Source: Plectonema cf. radiosum LEGE 06105 (GTDB taxonomy: Bacteria; Cyanobacteriota; Cyanobacteriia; Cyanobacteriales; Nostocaceae). From it: 64,000 nt of DNA. Below, in pieces: positions 42,991-52,070 of this stretch. Position 1 is the first letter of the stretch, and every line of letters starts with the position of its first letter. Below the pieces are notes generated by a model. It saw only the letters and a program-made list of their open reading frames with translations, was not told the origin of the DNA and ran no database searches. Made by a program: the position numbers and the translations under genes. The DNA is taken from assembly GCF_015207665.1 (NCBI RefSeq), contig NZ_JADEWL010000020.1, positions 19,658 to 83,657 on the forward strand, read 5' to 3'.

Positions 42991-45900
42991 GAGTCAGTGA
43001 TGTTCAAAGCGGACTGGTTTATACCGTAGAAGTTGAACAAAGAGAACGTACTACTTTTACGGGAACTGATATATTAGCTGTTAATAACGAAGTTTTCTTA
43101 TATCAACCAGAAAATACTGGTGAAATTCTCCTACGTCACTCTAAAGAAGATGTTTGGGAAATTAGGGGAACCGATCAAAAGAATAAAAATATTTTACAAG
43201 GAATTATAGAGCGAAATTTACCGCGTTTATGTTGGGTAGCTTCAATACTTCCCAAGAAATCACCAACAACTTTGATGATACAGATACATGAATTTCCTCA
43301 AAAGTTTTTATTACCTGATGATTTACAAATTGGTATCGATGAAAAAATTATTGAAGATATTCGCGACAGACATCTGAAGAAGAAAGAACCAGTTGAGAAA
43401 ATTATCGGATGGCTGACAGGACAATTTTTGCTTCCAGAATTAAAAGAGAATGGGGGTAAGCGTGCGCTACTTCAGGCAGGTAAAATAATTCATAGCGGTT
43501 TAGAAAATACATTTCGTTTGTATGGAACGGGAAGAACTATTAATATCCGTCGCAATTCCAATGATAAGCTAATTATTGACAGCATACAAAGGGCAAGACA
43601 ACCAAAAGATTATAACGAGCAGCGACCGATTGTATTGGTAGAAGCAAAGTTTTCTTTTTGTGATATTTCAGTAGCAGGTACTATCCGAAAAGATGCTCGT
43701 AACGAGTTAGATTCCATTGTTGAAAAATCTGAAAGTTATTTAGCACTTTGGAAAGATTATAATCAACTAGAGATTGATAGTATTGTTGATAAAGCCCAAC
43801 AGTTTCAATGGGTAAGCTATAACAATTATGAGTTCTTACCAAGTGGTAATTACAGATTTCACTTACTATCCGAAAAACATTTAGAACAAAGCCTGAGAAT
43901 GCTTGTAGAAGCAACAAATATTTCTATAGAAGCTAGCGAGTCTCAACCAAATTTTAGTATAGATAAAGAAAGTAAAATTCAAACAAAATCTTTTGTTGGA
44001 CAGATAGAAAATGTAAGTTTATCTCGTACTACTATTGATAGTATCCCTGCAAATCTAGATGATGATTTATCTCTTCCCATAAAAGGTTTTTTGTTTATTT
44101 CACTCCAAGGAGATGTGACTCGTCTAACACGTCGTAATAAAGCAGAACAACTTATCAGAACTGCTCAATGTCCGATGCCACAGTTAGGGTTAATTTTAGA
44201 AAATCAGCGCGTTCCAACACGTCGTACTCGTCAACATAAACCGCTTTCTCCCGATACCAAAAAAGTTTTTAATGGTTCTCCAACTTCTCGACAGCAAGAA
44301 GCTTTGCAAGTAGCTCTGAATACTCCCGATATCGCTTTAATTCAAGGACCACCGGGTACAGGAAAAACCAAAGTAATCAGTGCTTTACAAGTAAGATTAG
44401 CGGAGATTAACGAAGATTCAGGTAACAGTGTATCTCATCGGTTACTGTTAACAAGTTACCAGCATGATGCAGTAGAAAATGCCGCTGAAAGGTCTGTTGT
44501 GTTTGGACTTCCAGCAGTGAGGATAGGAGGGAAAACACAATGTAATGAAACTGCGGATAATGTAGATCGGTGGCGGCGATCGCGCATCGAATCTTTGGAA
44601 GCAGAGTTAGCCGCATTCCCGGAATTACCGGAAAGTGCTAATTTACGAGAAGTACAGAATCGGGTTTCAAGTTACATCTTAACTCCCGGCACCAGAGAAC
44701 AAACGGCGACTTTAATCAAAGAGATATTTGAACTTACCAAAGGAAAAATAAAAGGTGAGTTGAGCGATAAATTATTGGAATACAAAAGCAGACTTTCTAA
44801 AGGATATGACCTGCAAAATACGGAGAATTCAGAAGAACGAGATTTAGCATTAAAAGCAGTAAAATCTCTGAGAATCCAGCCAGTAGCATTTTCTGATGAT
44901 GGTTCTTTACAAGCAATGAAAGCACTTCGCCGTTTGGAGCCGTTGCAAATTTTAGATGCTTCCCAAAAGCAACTTTTACAAGATGCTGCGGACTGGTTGG
45001 AAGAAGAAATGCCGCCGTTTTTGGATAAATTAGCATCGTTGCGGGAAAAATTATTAGAAAAATTAATTCCTCAAAAAGTTCCCGTTACTACTCCTATTGC
45101 TGACCCAGAAATTGAGCATTTACTTAATCAAGTCAGAGAAGAAATGTATCAAAGAGTTCGCCAATCAAAAGCAGGTGTAGAAGCAGTTTTATCTGAGTAT
45201 TTGGAAGACTTAAAAACTGACCCTGAAGGTGTTAGAGAAATGCTGCGTGATTACACGGTAGTTCTGGCAGCTACTTGTCAGCAGTCATCAGGTAAACAAA
45301 TGCAGTCGGTAATGGGTAGCCATGAAGCTGTATTCGAGACAGTAATAGTAGATGAAGCAGCAAGAGCTAACCCGCTTGATTTATTTATTCCCATGTCTAA
45401 AGCCGAACGGAGAATTATCCTTGTTGGCGACCACCGTCAACTTCCTCATATTTTAGAAGAAGATATAGAACGTCAATTGGGACAATCTACAGAAGTCACC
45501 AAAAATGCATTAAGAAAAAGTCTTTTTGAACGGTTATTCCTTCAGATGAAAGAGTTAGAAAAGCATGATGGTATCAAGAGAACAGTTACTTTAGATGCTC
45601 AATATCGAATGCATCCTATTTTAGGAGATTTTGTTAGTAGAACATTTTACGAATATCACGGAGAACCACCTATCCGTGCGGGTAGAGTTGAAGAAGAATT
45701 TGTTCATAATTTACCAGGTTATGAAAATATTGTTGCAGCTTGGCTAAATGTTCCATTAAACGCTGGTAAAGAAATTCAAGGAAGAAGTAAATCTCGTCCC
45801 GTAGAAGCGAAACGAATTGCTCAAGAGTTGAAACAGTTAATTGACCATGATACGCGGTTAACGTTCGGTATTATCGCCTTTTATTCGGCACAAGTTACAG

Positions 45901-46304
45901 AAGTTTGGAAAGCACTTTGTAATGTAGGAATAGCAGAATTAACAGATGAGGGAAATTATCAAATTGCTGCTGCTTATCGAGAAACCAGAAATCACGAAGG
46001 TAAAATTGTGGAAAGGTTGAGAGTGGGAACAGTAGATGCTTTTCAAGGAAAGGAATTTGATGTGGTTTTTCTCTCAATTACTCGCAGCAATGATATCAAC
46101 CCAGTCAGCGAAGAATTATATCCCAAAAAATACGGCTTTTTAATGCTAGAAAACCGTCTCTGTGTCGCAATGAGCCGTCAACAACGTCTTTTAATTACTG
46201 TCGGAGATTTAGAAATGGTAAAAGCAGAAAATGCCCCGTTAGCTGTTAGAGAATTAGTCGATTTTTATAAGCTCTGTCAACAATCATACGGTCAAATAAT
46301 TTGA
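42987..46304 (+). CDS. UPF1/DNA2-like superfamily 1 helicase
   Basis: A 1105-residue protein. The N-terminal 430 residues are unique and beta-rich at first, then helical. The helicase core follows: Walker A GPPGTGKT (454-461), DEAA at 789-792, GDHRQLPHI (motif III), QYRMHP (motif IV), and late motifs TVDAFQGKEFDVVFLS and MSRQQ. A helical insertion (about 540-760) separates motifs Ia and II. Helicases of this class unwind or remodel RNA and DNA 5'-3'. Joined to a kinase-phosphatase pair, it may be the regulated effector of the operon. Confidence 0.85.
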   Translation: MRVSDVQSGLVYTVEVEQRERTTFTGTDILAVNNEVFLYQPENTGEILLRHSKEDVWEIRGTDQKNKNILQGIIERNLPRLCWVASILPKKSPTTLMIQIHEFPQKFLLPDDLQIGIDEKIIEDIRDRHLKKKEPVEKIIGWLTGQFLLPELKENGGKRALLQAGKIIHSGLENTFRLYGTGRTINIRRNSNDKLIIDSIQRARQPKDYNEQRPIVLVEAKFSFCDISVAGTIRKDARNELDSIVEKSESYLALWKDYNQLEIDSIVDKAQQFQWVSYNNYEFLPSGNYRFHLLSEKHLEQSLRMLVEATNISIEASESQPNFSIDKESKIQTKSFVGQIENVSLSRTTIDSIPANLDDDLSLPIKGFLFISLQGDVTRLTRRNKAEQLIRTAQCPMPQLGLILENQRVPTRRTRQHKPLSPDTKKVFNGSPTSRQQEALQVALNTPDIALIQGPPGTGKTKVISALQVRLAEINEDSGNSVSHRLLLTSYQHDAVENAAERSVVFGLPAVRIGGKTQCNETADNVDRWRRSRIESLEAELAAFPELPESANLREVQNRVSSYILTPGTREQTATLIKEIFELTKGKIKGELSDKLLEYKSRLSKGYDLQNTENSEERDLALKAVKSLRIQPVAFSDDGSLQAMKALRRLEPLQILDASQKQLLQDAADWLEEEMPPFLDKLASLREKLLEKLIPQKVPVTTPIADPEIEHLLNQVREEMYQRVRQSKAGVEAVLSEYLEDLKTDPEGVREMLRDYTVVLAATCQQSSGKQMQSVMGSHEAVFETVIVDEAARANPLDLFIPMSKAERRIILVGDHRQLPHILEEDIERQLGQSTEVTKNALRKSLFERLFLQMKELEKHDGIKRTVTLDAQYRMHPILGDFVSRTFYEYHGEPPIRAGRVEEEFVHNLPGYENIVAAWLNVPLNAGKEIQGRSKSRPVEAKRIAQELKQLIDHDTRLTFGIIAFYSAQVTEVWKALCNVGIAELTDEGNYQIAAAYRETRNHEGKIVERLRVGTVDAFQGKEFDVVFLSITRSNDINPVSEELYPKKYGFLMLENRLCVAMSRQQRLLITVGDLEMVKAENAPLAVRELVDFYKLCQQSYGQII

Positions 46305-46316
46305 CATTTTGCGAAT

Positions 46317-47849
46317 ATGGACTTTAAAAAAGAAACACAGATAATTAACTACAATCCCCGCTCTTCTACTCGCTGGAGCAAGCGACGGTATTTACTTTTA
46401 CCAGCATGGTGTTATCGAGTAGTTGCACCCAGAGTTAGTAGTAGAAAAATCAATATTCTCGAAAAAGCAGTTTTAGGAATGTGTCGTGTAGGAGCATTTA
46501 CTGCTGTCCAAATAGGAGAAAAACTCGATATTGGAAGTGATTTGGCTGCGCTGATAATTAAACAGTTATCAGATAGAGGATTTATCAATCGTCAAGGTTT
46601 ATTAACTGATAAAGGATTAGATATTTTAGAAAAAGAAACCGTATTGACACAAGACTTAGTAGCTGGGTTTATTTTTCAAGATGTTTGGACGGGGGAATTA
46701 TTTCCACGTTTTATGGAGCGTCAAGAATATATTGATGTGAAATTTAATAATGATGGTTATCCAGATTTAGTATTTGGTACTACAGGAAAGCCAAATTACC
46801 AACGAGCCTATATGCCTTTACCTGTAGATAATACAATAAAAAAACAACCTTCTGCATCAGAAATTTTACAAGCAGTTAGAAATCATAGTAAAGCATTACA
46901 ATATCAAAATTCCGAAGACAGAGAAGATGATGAAGATGCATGGAATTTTGAACAAGTACCTGATTTTAAACGTATATCCTTCGTTGAAGAAGAACCAATT
47001 CCTGTATGGCTTTCGACTTTTATTTATTTACCAGAAAACGAATTTACTTCTACAAGTTGGAATATCTGTGACCCTTTTGGATTGGGAGATAGTCCCAGAC
47101 TCAGGAGAAAGTTAGAAATTCAAATCAAGAAAAATTCTACCTTGAGAGGTTTACAAAAACTTATTCAAGAAATGATTGGTGAATATGCAGATGAATCGGG
47201 TACAGATTTTAATAATTTTATGCAAATGATTAACGAGGACGCAGAATTGATAGTTGAAGAAAAATTAACTTTAGATATACGCAAGTGGGATAGTTTATTT
47301 GATGATTTAGTAGCTATGGAAAGAAATCATATCCAAGCCAATAATCTAGATAATCAAAAGTATTTAGTTGATAAATTAGATGACATTTTGATAAAAGCTC
47401 AGAAAGCGGTGGAAAAAGTTTTCCTAATTATTAGGAATAAATATGCCACAAATGATAATTGGAAAATAATATCTAAAAATGACAGAGAATATAACAAAAG
47501 TATTCTTAACGGAATTGCGGATAAATTAGGTTTTGATATACTTCTTCCTAATTCTTTACTCTACGTTAAGTGGGGAAAAATCAAGTCTGCTAGTGATTAT
47601 GGTGAAGGTTCTTTACGCTCTCATCTTTTAGCTGCTTTATTAACTGCTCGGAATGATAGTAATCATCCCTTATATTTGGTAGCTCAAAAAGCACCAGATA
47701 TGTTAAAAAGATTAAATAGGTTGGCTGAATTACGTGATAAAAGTGGTCATTCTACAAGCCAACAATTACAATTACTAGAAGTATCGCAACAAATATCGAC
47801 AGTTTATGATTTTGTTGCCAGGATGTTAAAACTTAACTATCAACTATAG
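46317..47849 (+). CDS. Winged-helix-like N-terminus, otherwise unknown
   Basis: In this 510-residue protein residues about 45-110 (KAVLGMCRVGAFTAVQIGEK, then IKQLSDRGFINRQGLLTDKG) fit a winged-helix fold. The rest is helical without known motifs; NDSNHPLYLVAQKAPDMLK and RDKSGH near the C-terminus recall helical nucleotide-binding HEPN-like ends, weakly. It lies 12 bp after the helicase gene. It may recognise nucleic acid for the helicase or ATPase. Confidence 0.55.
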   Translation: MDFKKETQIINYNPRSSTRWSKRRYLLLPAWCYRVVAPRVSSRKINILEKAVLGMCRVGAFTAVQIGEKLDIGSDLAALIIKQLSDRGFINRQGLLTDKGLDILEKETVLTQDLVAGFIFQDVWTGELFPRFMERQEYIDVKFNNDGYPDLVFGTTGKPNYQRAYMPLPVDNTIKKQPSASEILQAVRNHSKALQYQNSEDREDDEDAWNFEQVPDFKRISFVEEEPIPVWLSTFIYLPENEFTSTSWNICDPFGLGDSPRLRRKLEIQIKKNSTLRGLQKLIQEMIGEYADESGTDFNNFMQMINEDAELIVEEKLTLDIRKWDSLFDDLVAMERNHIQANNLDNQKYLVDKLDDILIKAQKAVEKVFLIIRNKYATNDNWKIISKNDREYNKSILNGIADKLGFDILLPNSLLYVKWGKIKSASDYGEGSLRSHLLAALLTARNDSNHPLYLVAQKAPDMLKRLNRLAELRDKSGHSTSQQLQLLEVSQQISTVYDFVARMLKLNYQL

Positions 47850-47877
47850 ATGACTTTTATAATTAACTATAATTTTT

Positions 47878-50262
47878 ATGAGTAATTCAAAAAATCGCCA
47901 TAAATCGGGAAATCTACCTTCTGAACCCAAATCATCCGTATCATCAAGTTCTGCCAAAGCTGTATCTGCTGGAGATAAACTATCTGAAGAACAGATTAAT
48001 ACTTTAGAAGAACAAGCCAAAGAACAAATTACAGAAGAACAAATATCATCTGCTAACACTTCAACACCGACTAATGATTTTAAACTAGAAGATTGTTGGA
48101 AGCAGGCTAAAATGTTTGAAACAGCTATAGGAAATATTCAAGCTAAAGAAGAACAGATAGAAACCAAAATTAAAGAATTAGATGAGGATAAATTACAGTT
48201 AGAATTAAAAAAGGAAGAAATCAATAAAAGAAATAAAGAATTAATTGAAATTCGAGAAAAACTCAATCAGCGTGCAGCAGAATTAAGCCAGTTAGAAAGA
48301 CAACTTCGCGAACGTGAGTTAAATGCAGAAGCAGGTTTTATCAAACAAAATCGCACTGCTTTAGCTGAACTTGAAAATCAAAGTAAAGAATTGAGTCATG
48401 TACGGGAACAACTGTATCAAGATATTGCTGAAACTCGAAAAAAGTTAGATATTGAAATTGCTCAAAAGCGTACATTCATAGGAAAAGAAATTGCTGAAAA
48501 AGAGCAAGAAATAGAAACAGCGCGAATGCGAATAGATAATCAGCGAAAACAGTTACGACTTGAACAAAGAAAGTTGGAAACCGAGCGAGAATTACTTGAA
48601 GAAGATAAGCAAGCTTTGTCAGATAAAGTTGAACAAAAATCAGCAGCAGAAAAGGAAGAATTAAAATATCAAATTGAGAGATTAAAAGAACGTCTAAAAC
48701 TAGCTCAACAATTACAAAATGAGTCTGAGATTGAACTTAATCGACGACAAGAAGCAGACAGAAGATTTGGGCAAAAAACTCCTGACGAAATTCTGGAAGA
48801 ATTAGAAAATTTACGACGCGAAAAAGCCGCACTAGAACAAAAACTTGCATCAAAACTCAGCGATACTGCTGCTGCTAGATTGCAAGAATTAGAATCACAA
48901 CTTGAAGTTTGGGAAACAGAACGCTTTCGACTCAGTACCCGATTACAAGAACTCCAAAGGAGCGTTACTTCTAACCGTATCGCCGTCACGGAATTGGAGA
49001 CTCTACGAGACGAAAAAGAAGCATTAGACGCAAGGAATACTCGTCTCAAAATAGCTTTAGATGAGTTAAAAAAAGAAGTAGATGAAGCTGTATCTGATTC
49101 TAAAAATAAAAGTCCATTTCCTGAATGCTTTAGAATGGATGCTGATGCGAGATTGCAAAGAGAAATTCCGCTTTACGAGCATATTCCCAACTTAGAACAA
49201 TTTGCTGAAGATTTGCGATCGCGTATTGCATTATCTCCTACAATGCTCGATAAAAATACTCAAAAGCGACTATATTACTCCAAACGGGATGTTAGAGCTT
49301 TTCTGGCTGGTTTAGCAATGAGTCAGTTACATATTCTCCAAGGTATTAGCGGTACGGGAAAAACCAGCTTACCCGTTGCTTTTGCTCGTGCTACTGGTGG
49401 TGATTATAAGTTAGTGGAAGTACAAGCAGGTTGGCGCGATCGCCAAGACCTGATAGGATATTTTAATGCTTTTGAAGGAAAGTTTTACGAGTCCGATTTT
49501 CTCCAAGCTTTGTATGAAGCTCAATGTCCAAGCAATCGCGAACGAATTTACATCATCATACTTGATGAAATGAATCTTTCGCGACCCGAACAATACTTTG
49601 CCGATTTTCTTTCCAAACTCGAACAAGATTCCCCGACAATTGGTTTAACAACAGATTTAGATAAACCATCTCCTCAGTTATTTCAAAATCAAAACAGACT
49701 TGCAATTCCTCCCAACGTTTGGTTTGTCGGAACTGCAAACCAAGATGAAACAACTTTGGAATTTGCTGATAAAACTTACGACCGTTCCCATATCATGGAA
49801 TTACAGCGTCGTCATGATGCAAGTTTTAATCTACCAAAACAATTAGAAGCGAGAAATCCCATCTCTCATCAAGCTTTAATAAAGTCCTTCAATCGCGCAC
49901 AAACAAAGTATGCATCTGAAGCATCTCAAGTTTATAAATTCTTAAACGATACCTTCGCAGACTTTCTCGAACGCCGATTTAAAGTAGGTTGGGGGAATCG
50001 ATTGGAACGACAAATCAAAGATTTTGTCCCCGTAGTCATTGCAGCAGGAGGAACCAAAGGTGAAGCTTGCGATCAGATATTAGCCACTAAAATATTACGA
50101 AAAATTCGCGATCGCCACGATACCCCATCAAGCGATTTAAGAAAGCTCAAGGATGATTTATTAGGATACTGGTCGATGATTGATTCACAAACACAACCAG
50201 AACAATCCGTAGCGATTATTGATGCAGAGATACGCAGACTTGAGCCAGGGGAGGAATATTAA
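47878..50262 (+). CDS. Coiled-coil AAA+ ATPase, McrB/MoxR-like
   Basis: The first 420 residues are Ser-rich then a long coiled coil (about 70-420) very rich in Glu, Lys and Gln. The AAA+ module has Walker A GISGTGKT (489-496) and Walker B ILDEMN (Asp563, Glu564) followed by LSRPEQYFADFLSKLEQ, as in McrB-type GTPases and MoxR-like ATPases. ANQDE is the sensor region. A ring-forming motor with a rod-like N-terminus is implied. It could translocate DNA or remodel partner proteins; the small protein that follows by 2 bp could be its McrC-like partner. Confidence 0.8.
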   Translation: MSNSKNRHKSGNLPSEPKSSVSSSSAKAVSAGDKLSEEQINTLEEQAKEQITEEQISSANTSTPTNDFKLEDCWKQAKMFETAIGNIQAKEEQIETKIKELDEDKLQLELKKEEINKRNKELIEIREKLNQRAAELSQLERQLRERELNAEAGFIKQNRTALAELENQSKELSHVREQLYQDIAETRKKLDIEIAQKRTFIGKEIAEKEQEIETARMRIDNQRKQLRLEQRKLETERELLEEDKQALSDKVEQKSAAEKEELKYQIERLKERLKLAQQLQNESEIELNRRQEADRRFGQKTPDEILEELENLRREKAALEQKLASKLSDTAAARLQELESQLEVWETERFRLSTRLQELQRSVTSNRIAVTELETLRDEKEALDARNTRLKIALDELKKEVDEAVSDSKNKSPFPECFRMDADARLQREIPLYEHIPNLEQFAEDLRSRIALSPTMLDKNTQKRLYYSKRDVRAFLAGLAMSQLHILQGISGTGKTSLPVAFARATGGDYKLVEVQAGWRDRQDLIGYFNAFEGKFYESDFLQALYEAQCPSNRERIYIIILDEMNLSRPEQYFADFLSKLEQDSPTIGLTTDLDKPSPQLFQNQNRLAIPPNVWFVGTANQDETTLEFADKTYDRSHIMELQRRHDASFNLPKQLEARNPISHQALIKSFNRAQTKYASEASQVYKFLNDTFADFLERRFKVGWGNRLERQIKDFVPVVIAAGGTKGEACDQILATKILRKIRDRHDTPSSDLRKLKDDLLGYWSMIDSQTQPEQSVAIIDAEIRRLEPGEEY

Positions 50263-50264
50263 CT

Positions 50265-51755
50265 ATGTTGTTTTATAATCGCCTTACGGGAGAAACTACG
50301 AAGCAACTCCCCGAAAAAATTATTCTAGGTCAATGGCAAGTTATTACAGATTCAGAAAGAGTATTTCTGAATACTTGCAAACTAAACATAAATTCCAGAG
50401 AATATATTTTTCCTGACTTAGCCAATCGTTGCTCAATACGTTCTGATGACGGTAAAACTATTGAAATAAAATTTTCTAAATGGCAATATCCTTCAGATAC
50501 ACTATTTGAAAGCTTACAATTTTTTGATTCTGAGCTACAAAAAATTATATCTAACCCAGCCAGTTGGAATGATTTAGTAAAACTACCGCCATTAATACCA
50601 GAAATAGAAGAAAAAATTAATATACAATCGTTAGAAATAACAACAAAAAAGCATTTGGGACATATTGAAGAAGTTTGTCGTCGTCCTCGAAGCTACTTGA
50701 AGATGGAAACCGAGAGATTACCAGTGTCTCGCGCTCAAAGAATTTCTCCTCATACTGCTGAATTTCTATCTTCCCACACAGAAGATTGGGAAAGGCGAAC
50801 TTTTTGCTCTGTTGTTCCCAAACGAATTCTTTGTATGGTCAAAGAAGAGTTATTAGATATTTATGAAAACAAAGTTACCGTCAAACTTATTGATAACTTA
50901 TTAATATATATAAAACACCGTATTCAACAAGTAAAAGCTCTGCAACAACAATTTGAAGAAGCTGAATATTTATCTGGTACAATTAGCGATATTCACTGGA
51001 GAAATCTAAACCGTATATGTACGCTGTGGGGAAATGATTATGATGGTGCAGCAGAATTAAAAAAAGCACAAACAACATTACAAGAATTATCACAATTAAA
51101 ATATAAATTACAAGGTTTGATGGGAAGCGATTTGTACAAAGCTATTCCGCAACGCACGGTGGTAGCAAATACCCTCAAAAGGACTAATATTTTAGTTAAT
51201 GACCAACATTATCGGTATGTTGATTTGTTATGGAGAGAATGGAGTCGAATCAATAGCGGACAAATCAAAAACTCTCGGCAAATATTTGAAGAAAATCAAA
51301 AGCTTTTACGCGGATTTGAATCCTTTTGTCTCCTCTTAATCGGATTGGCTTTAACCGGAGACGAGAGTAATGATAATAAAGGATTTGGTTTTAAAGCTGT
51401 TAAGAATCAAATTCCTACACGCAATGGTAAAGATATCCTATTTCAAGGAACATTAGGTAACGTATACTTAACTTGGCTTGAAGATGGTTCCTTTTTGCTC
51501 AAATCAGATGCAATTAAAGATTTGCATTTAGTACCAATATTGGCAAATCTTACCGCTACCGATAATTCCCAAACAATTACATCTATCCTTGAAAGCTTTT
51601 CTCATAACATTAAAAATAGCAACCAATATCAAACTATTATTCTTTATCCCGGAACGGAAGAAGAGAGGTTGTGCCAAGAAGTATGCTTATATTCTGACAA
51701 CAAAGGTAGAAGGAGACAATCGTCAACCCGGTTGGGTAGAAAGAACTTTTGGTAG
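50265..51755 (+). CDS. Unknown ATPase partner, C-terminus frameshifted
   Basis: A 496-residue frame begins MLFYNRLTGETTKQLPEKII with a beta-rich start, then a helical centre (about 130-330) and a further alpha/beta region. No named family was recognised; by position it is the partner of the McrB-like ATPase, in the place McrC or a DUF2357-type protein would occupy. Around 51703 the sequence stops being protein-like (KGRRRQSSTRLGRKNFW), while the +1 frame continues with a zinc-ribbon tail to 51876. A single shift would give about 537 residues. Confidence 0.6.
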   Translation: MLFYNRLTGETTKQLPEKIILGQWQVITDSERVFLNTCKLNINSREYIFPDLANRCSIRSDDGKTIEIKFSKWQYPSDTLFESLQFFDSELQKIISNPASWNDLVKLPPLIPEIEEKINIQSLEITTKKHLGHIEEVCRRPRSYLKMETERLPVSRAQRISPHTAEFLSSHTEDWERRTFCSVVPKRILCMVKEELLDIYENKVTVKLIDNLLIYIKHRIQQVKALQQQFEEAEYLSGTISDIHWRNLNRICTLWGNDYDGAAELKKAQTTLQELSQLKYKLQGLMGSDLYKAIPQRTVVANTLKRTNILVNDQHYRYVDLLWREWSRINSGQIKNSRQIFEENQKLLRGFESFCLLLIGLALTGDESNDNKGFGFKAVKNQIPTRNGKDILFQGTLGNVYLTWLEDGSFLLKSDAIKDLHLVPILANLTATDNSQTITSILESFSHNIKNSNQYQTIILYPGTEEERLCQEVCLYSDNKGRRRQSSTRLGRKNFW

Positions 51756-51876
51756 AGATGTTCTTAGCGTTCCTTGCTGGATGAAAGATAACCATAATGC
51801 TTTTATCTGTCCCCATTGTGGAGTATGCAGTCAATCCGCTTCTAGTGAAGGTAAAAATTGCGATCGCTGTCAATAA
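51703..51876 (+). pseudogene. Detached zinc-ribbon tail of preceding gene
   Basis: The +1 frame relative to the preceding gene reads VEGDNRQPGWVERTFGRDVL, then WMKDNHNAFICPHCGVC and a final NCDRCQ. Four to six cysteines form a probable zinc ribbon. The frame has no start of its own with a ribosome binding site, so it is expressed only if ribosomes shift or if the break is a sequencing error. Confidence 0.55.
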
Positions 51877-52070
51877 TTAATTAATTGATTGATTGATTTA
51901 TTTATTAAACTATTTAAATTTGCGGTTATTTCTGATTACGTGATTATTTCATTCAAGTGAAAACACGGTAATGTTGATAATTTGGCTGAAATATTGTAAA
52001 TAATGTTACTTCTTTCTTCAATTAGGGAATATTAAGTTTATAAATACTTATTAAAAATTTAGTTTAACTA

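Noticed and set aside
42987..51755. Minus-strand frames within the helicase and ATPase genes
   Set aside because: All lie opposite strongly supported domains and lack starts, ribosome binding sites or family features.
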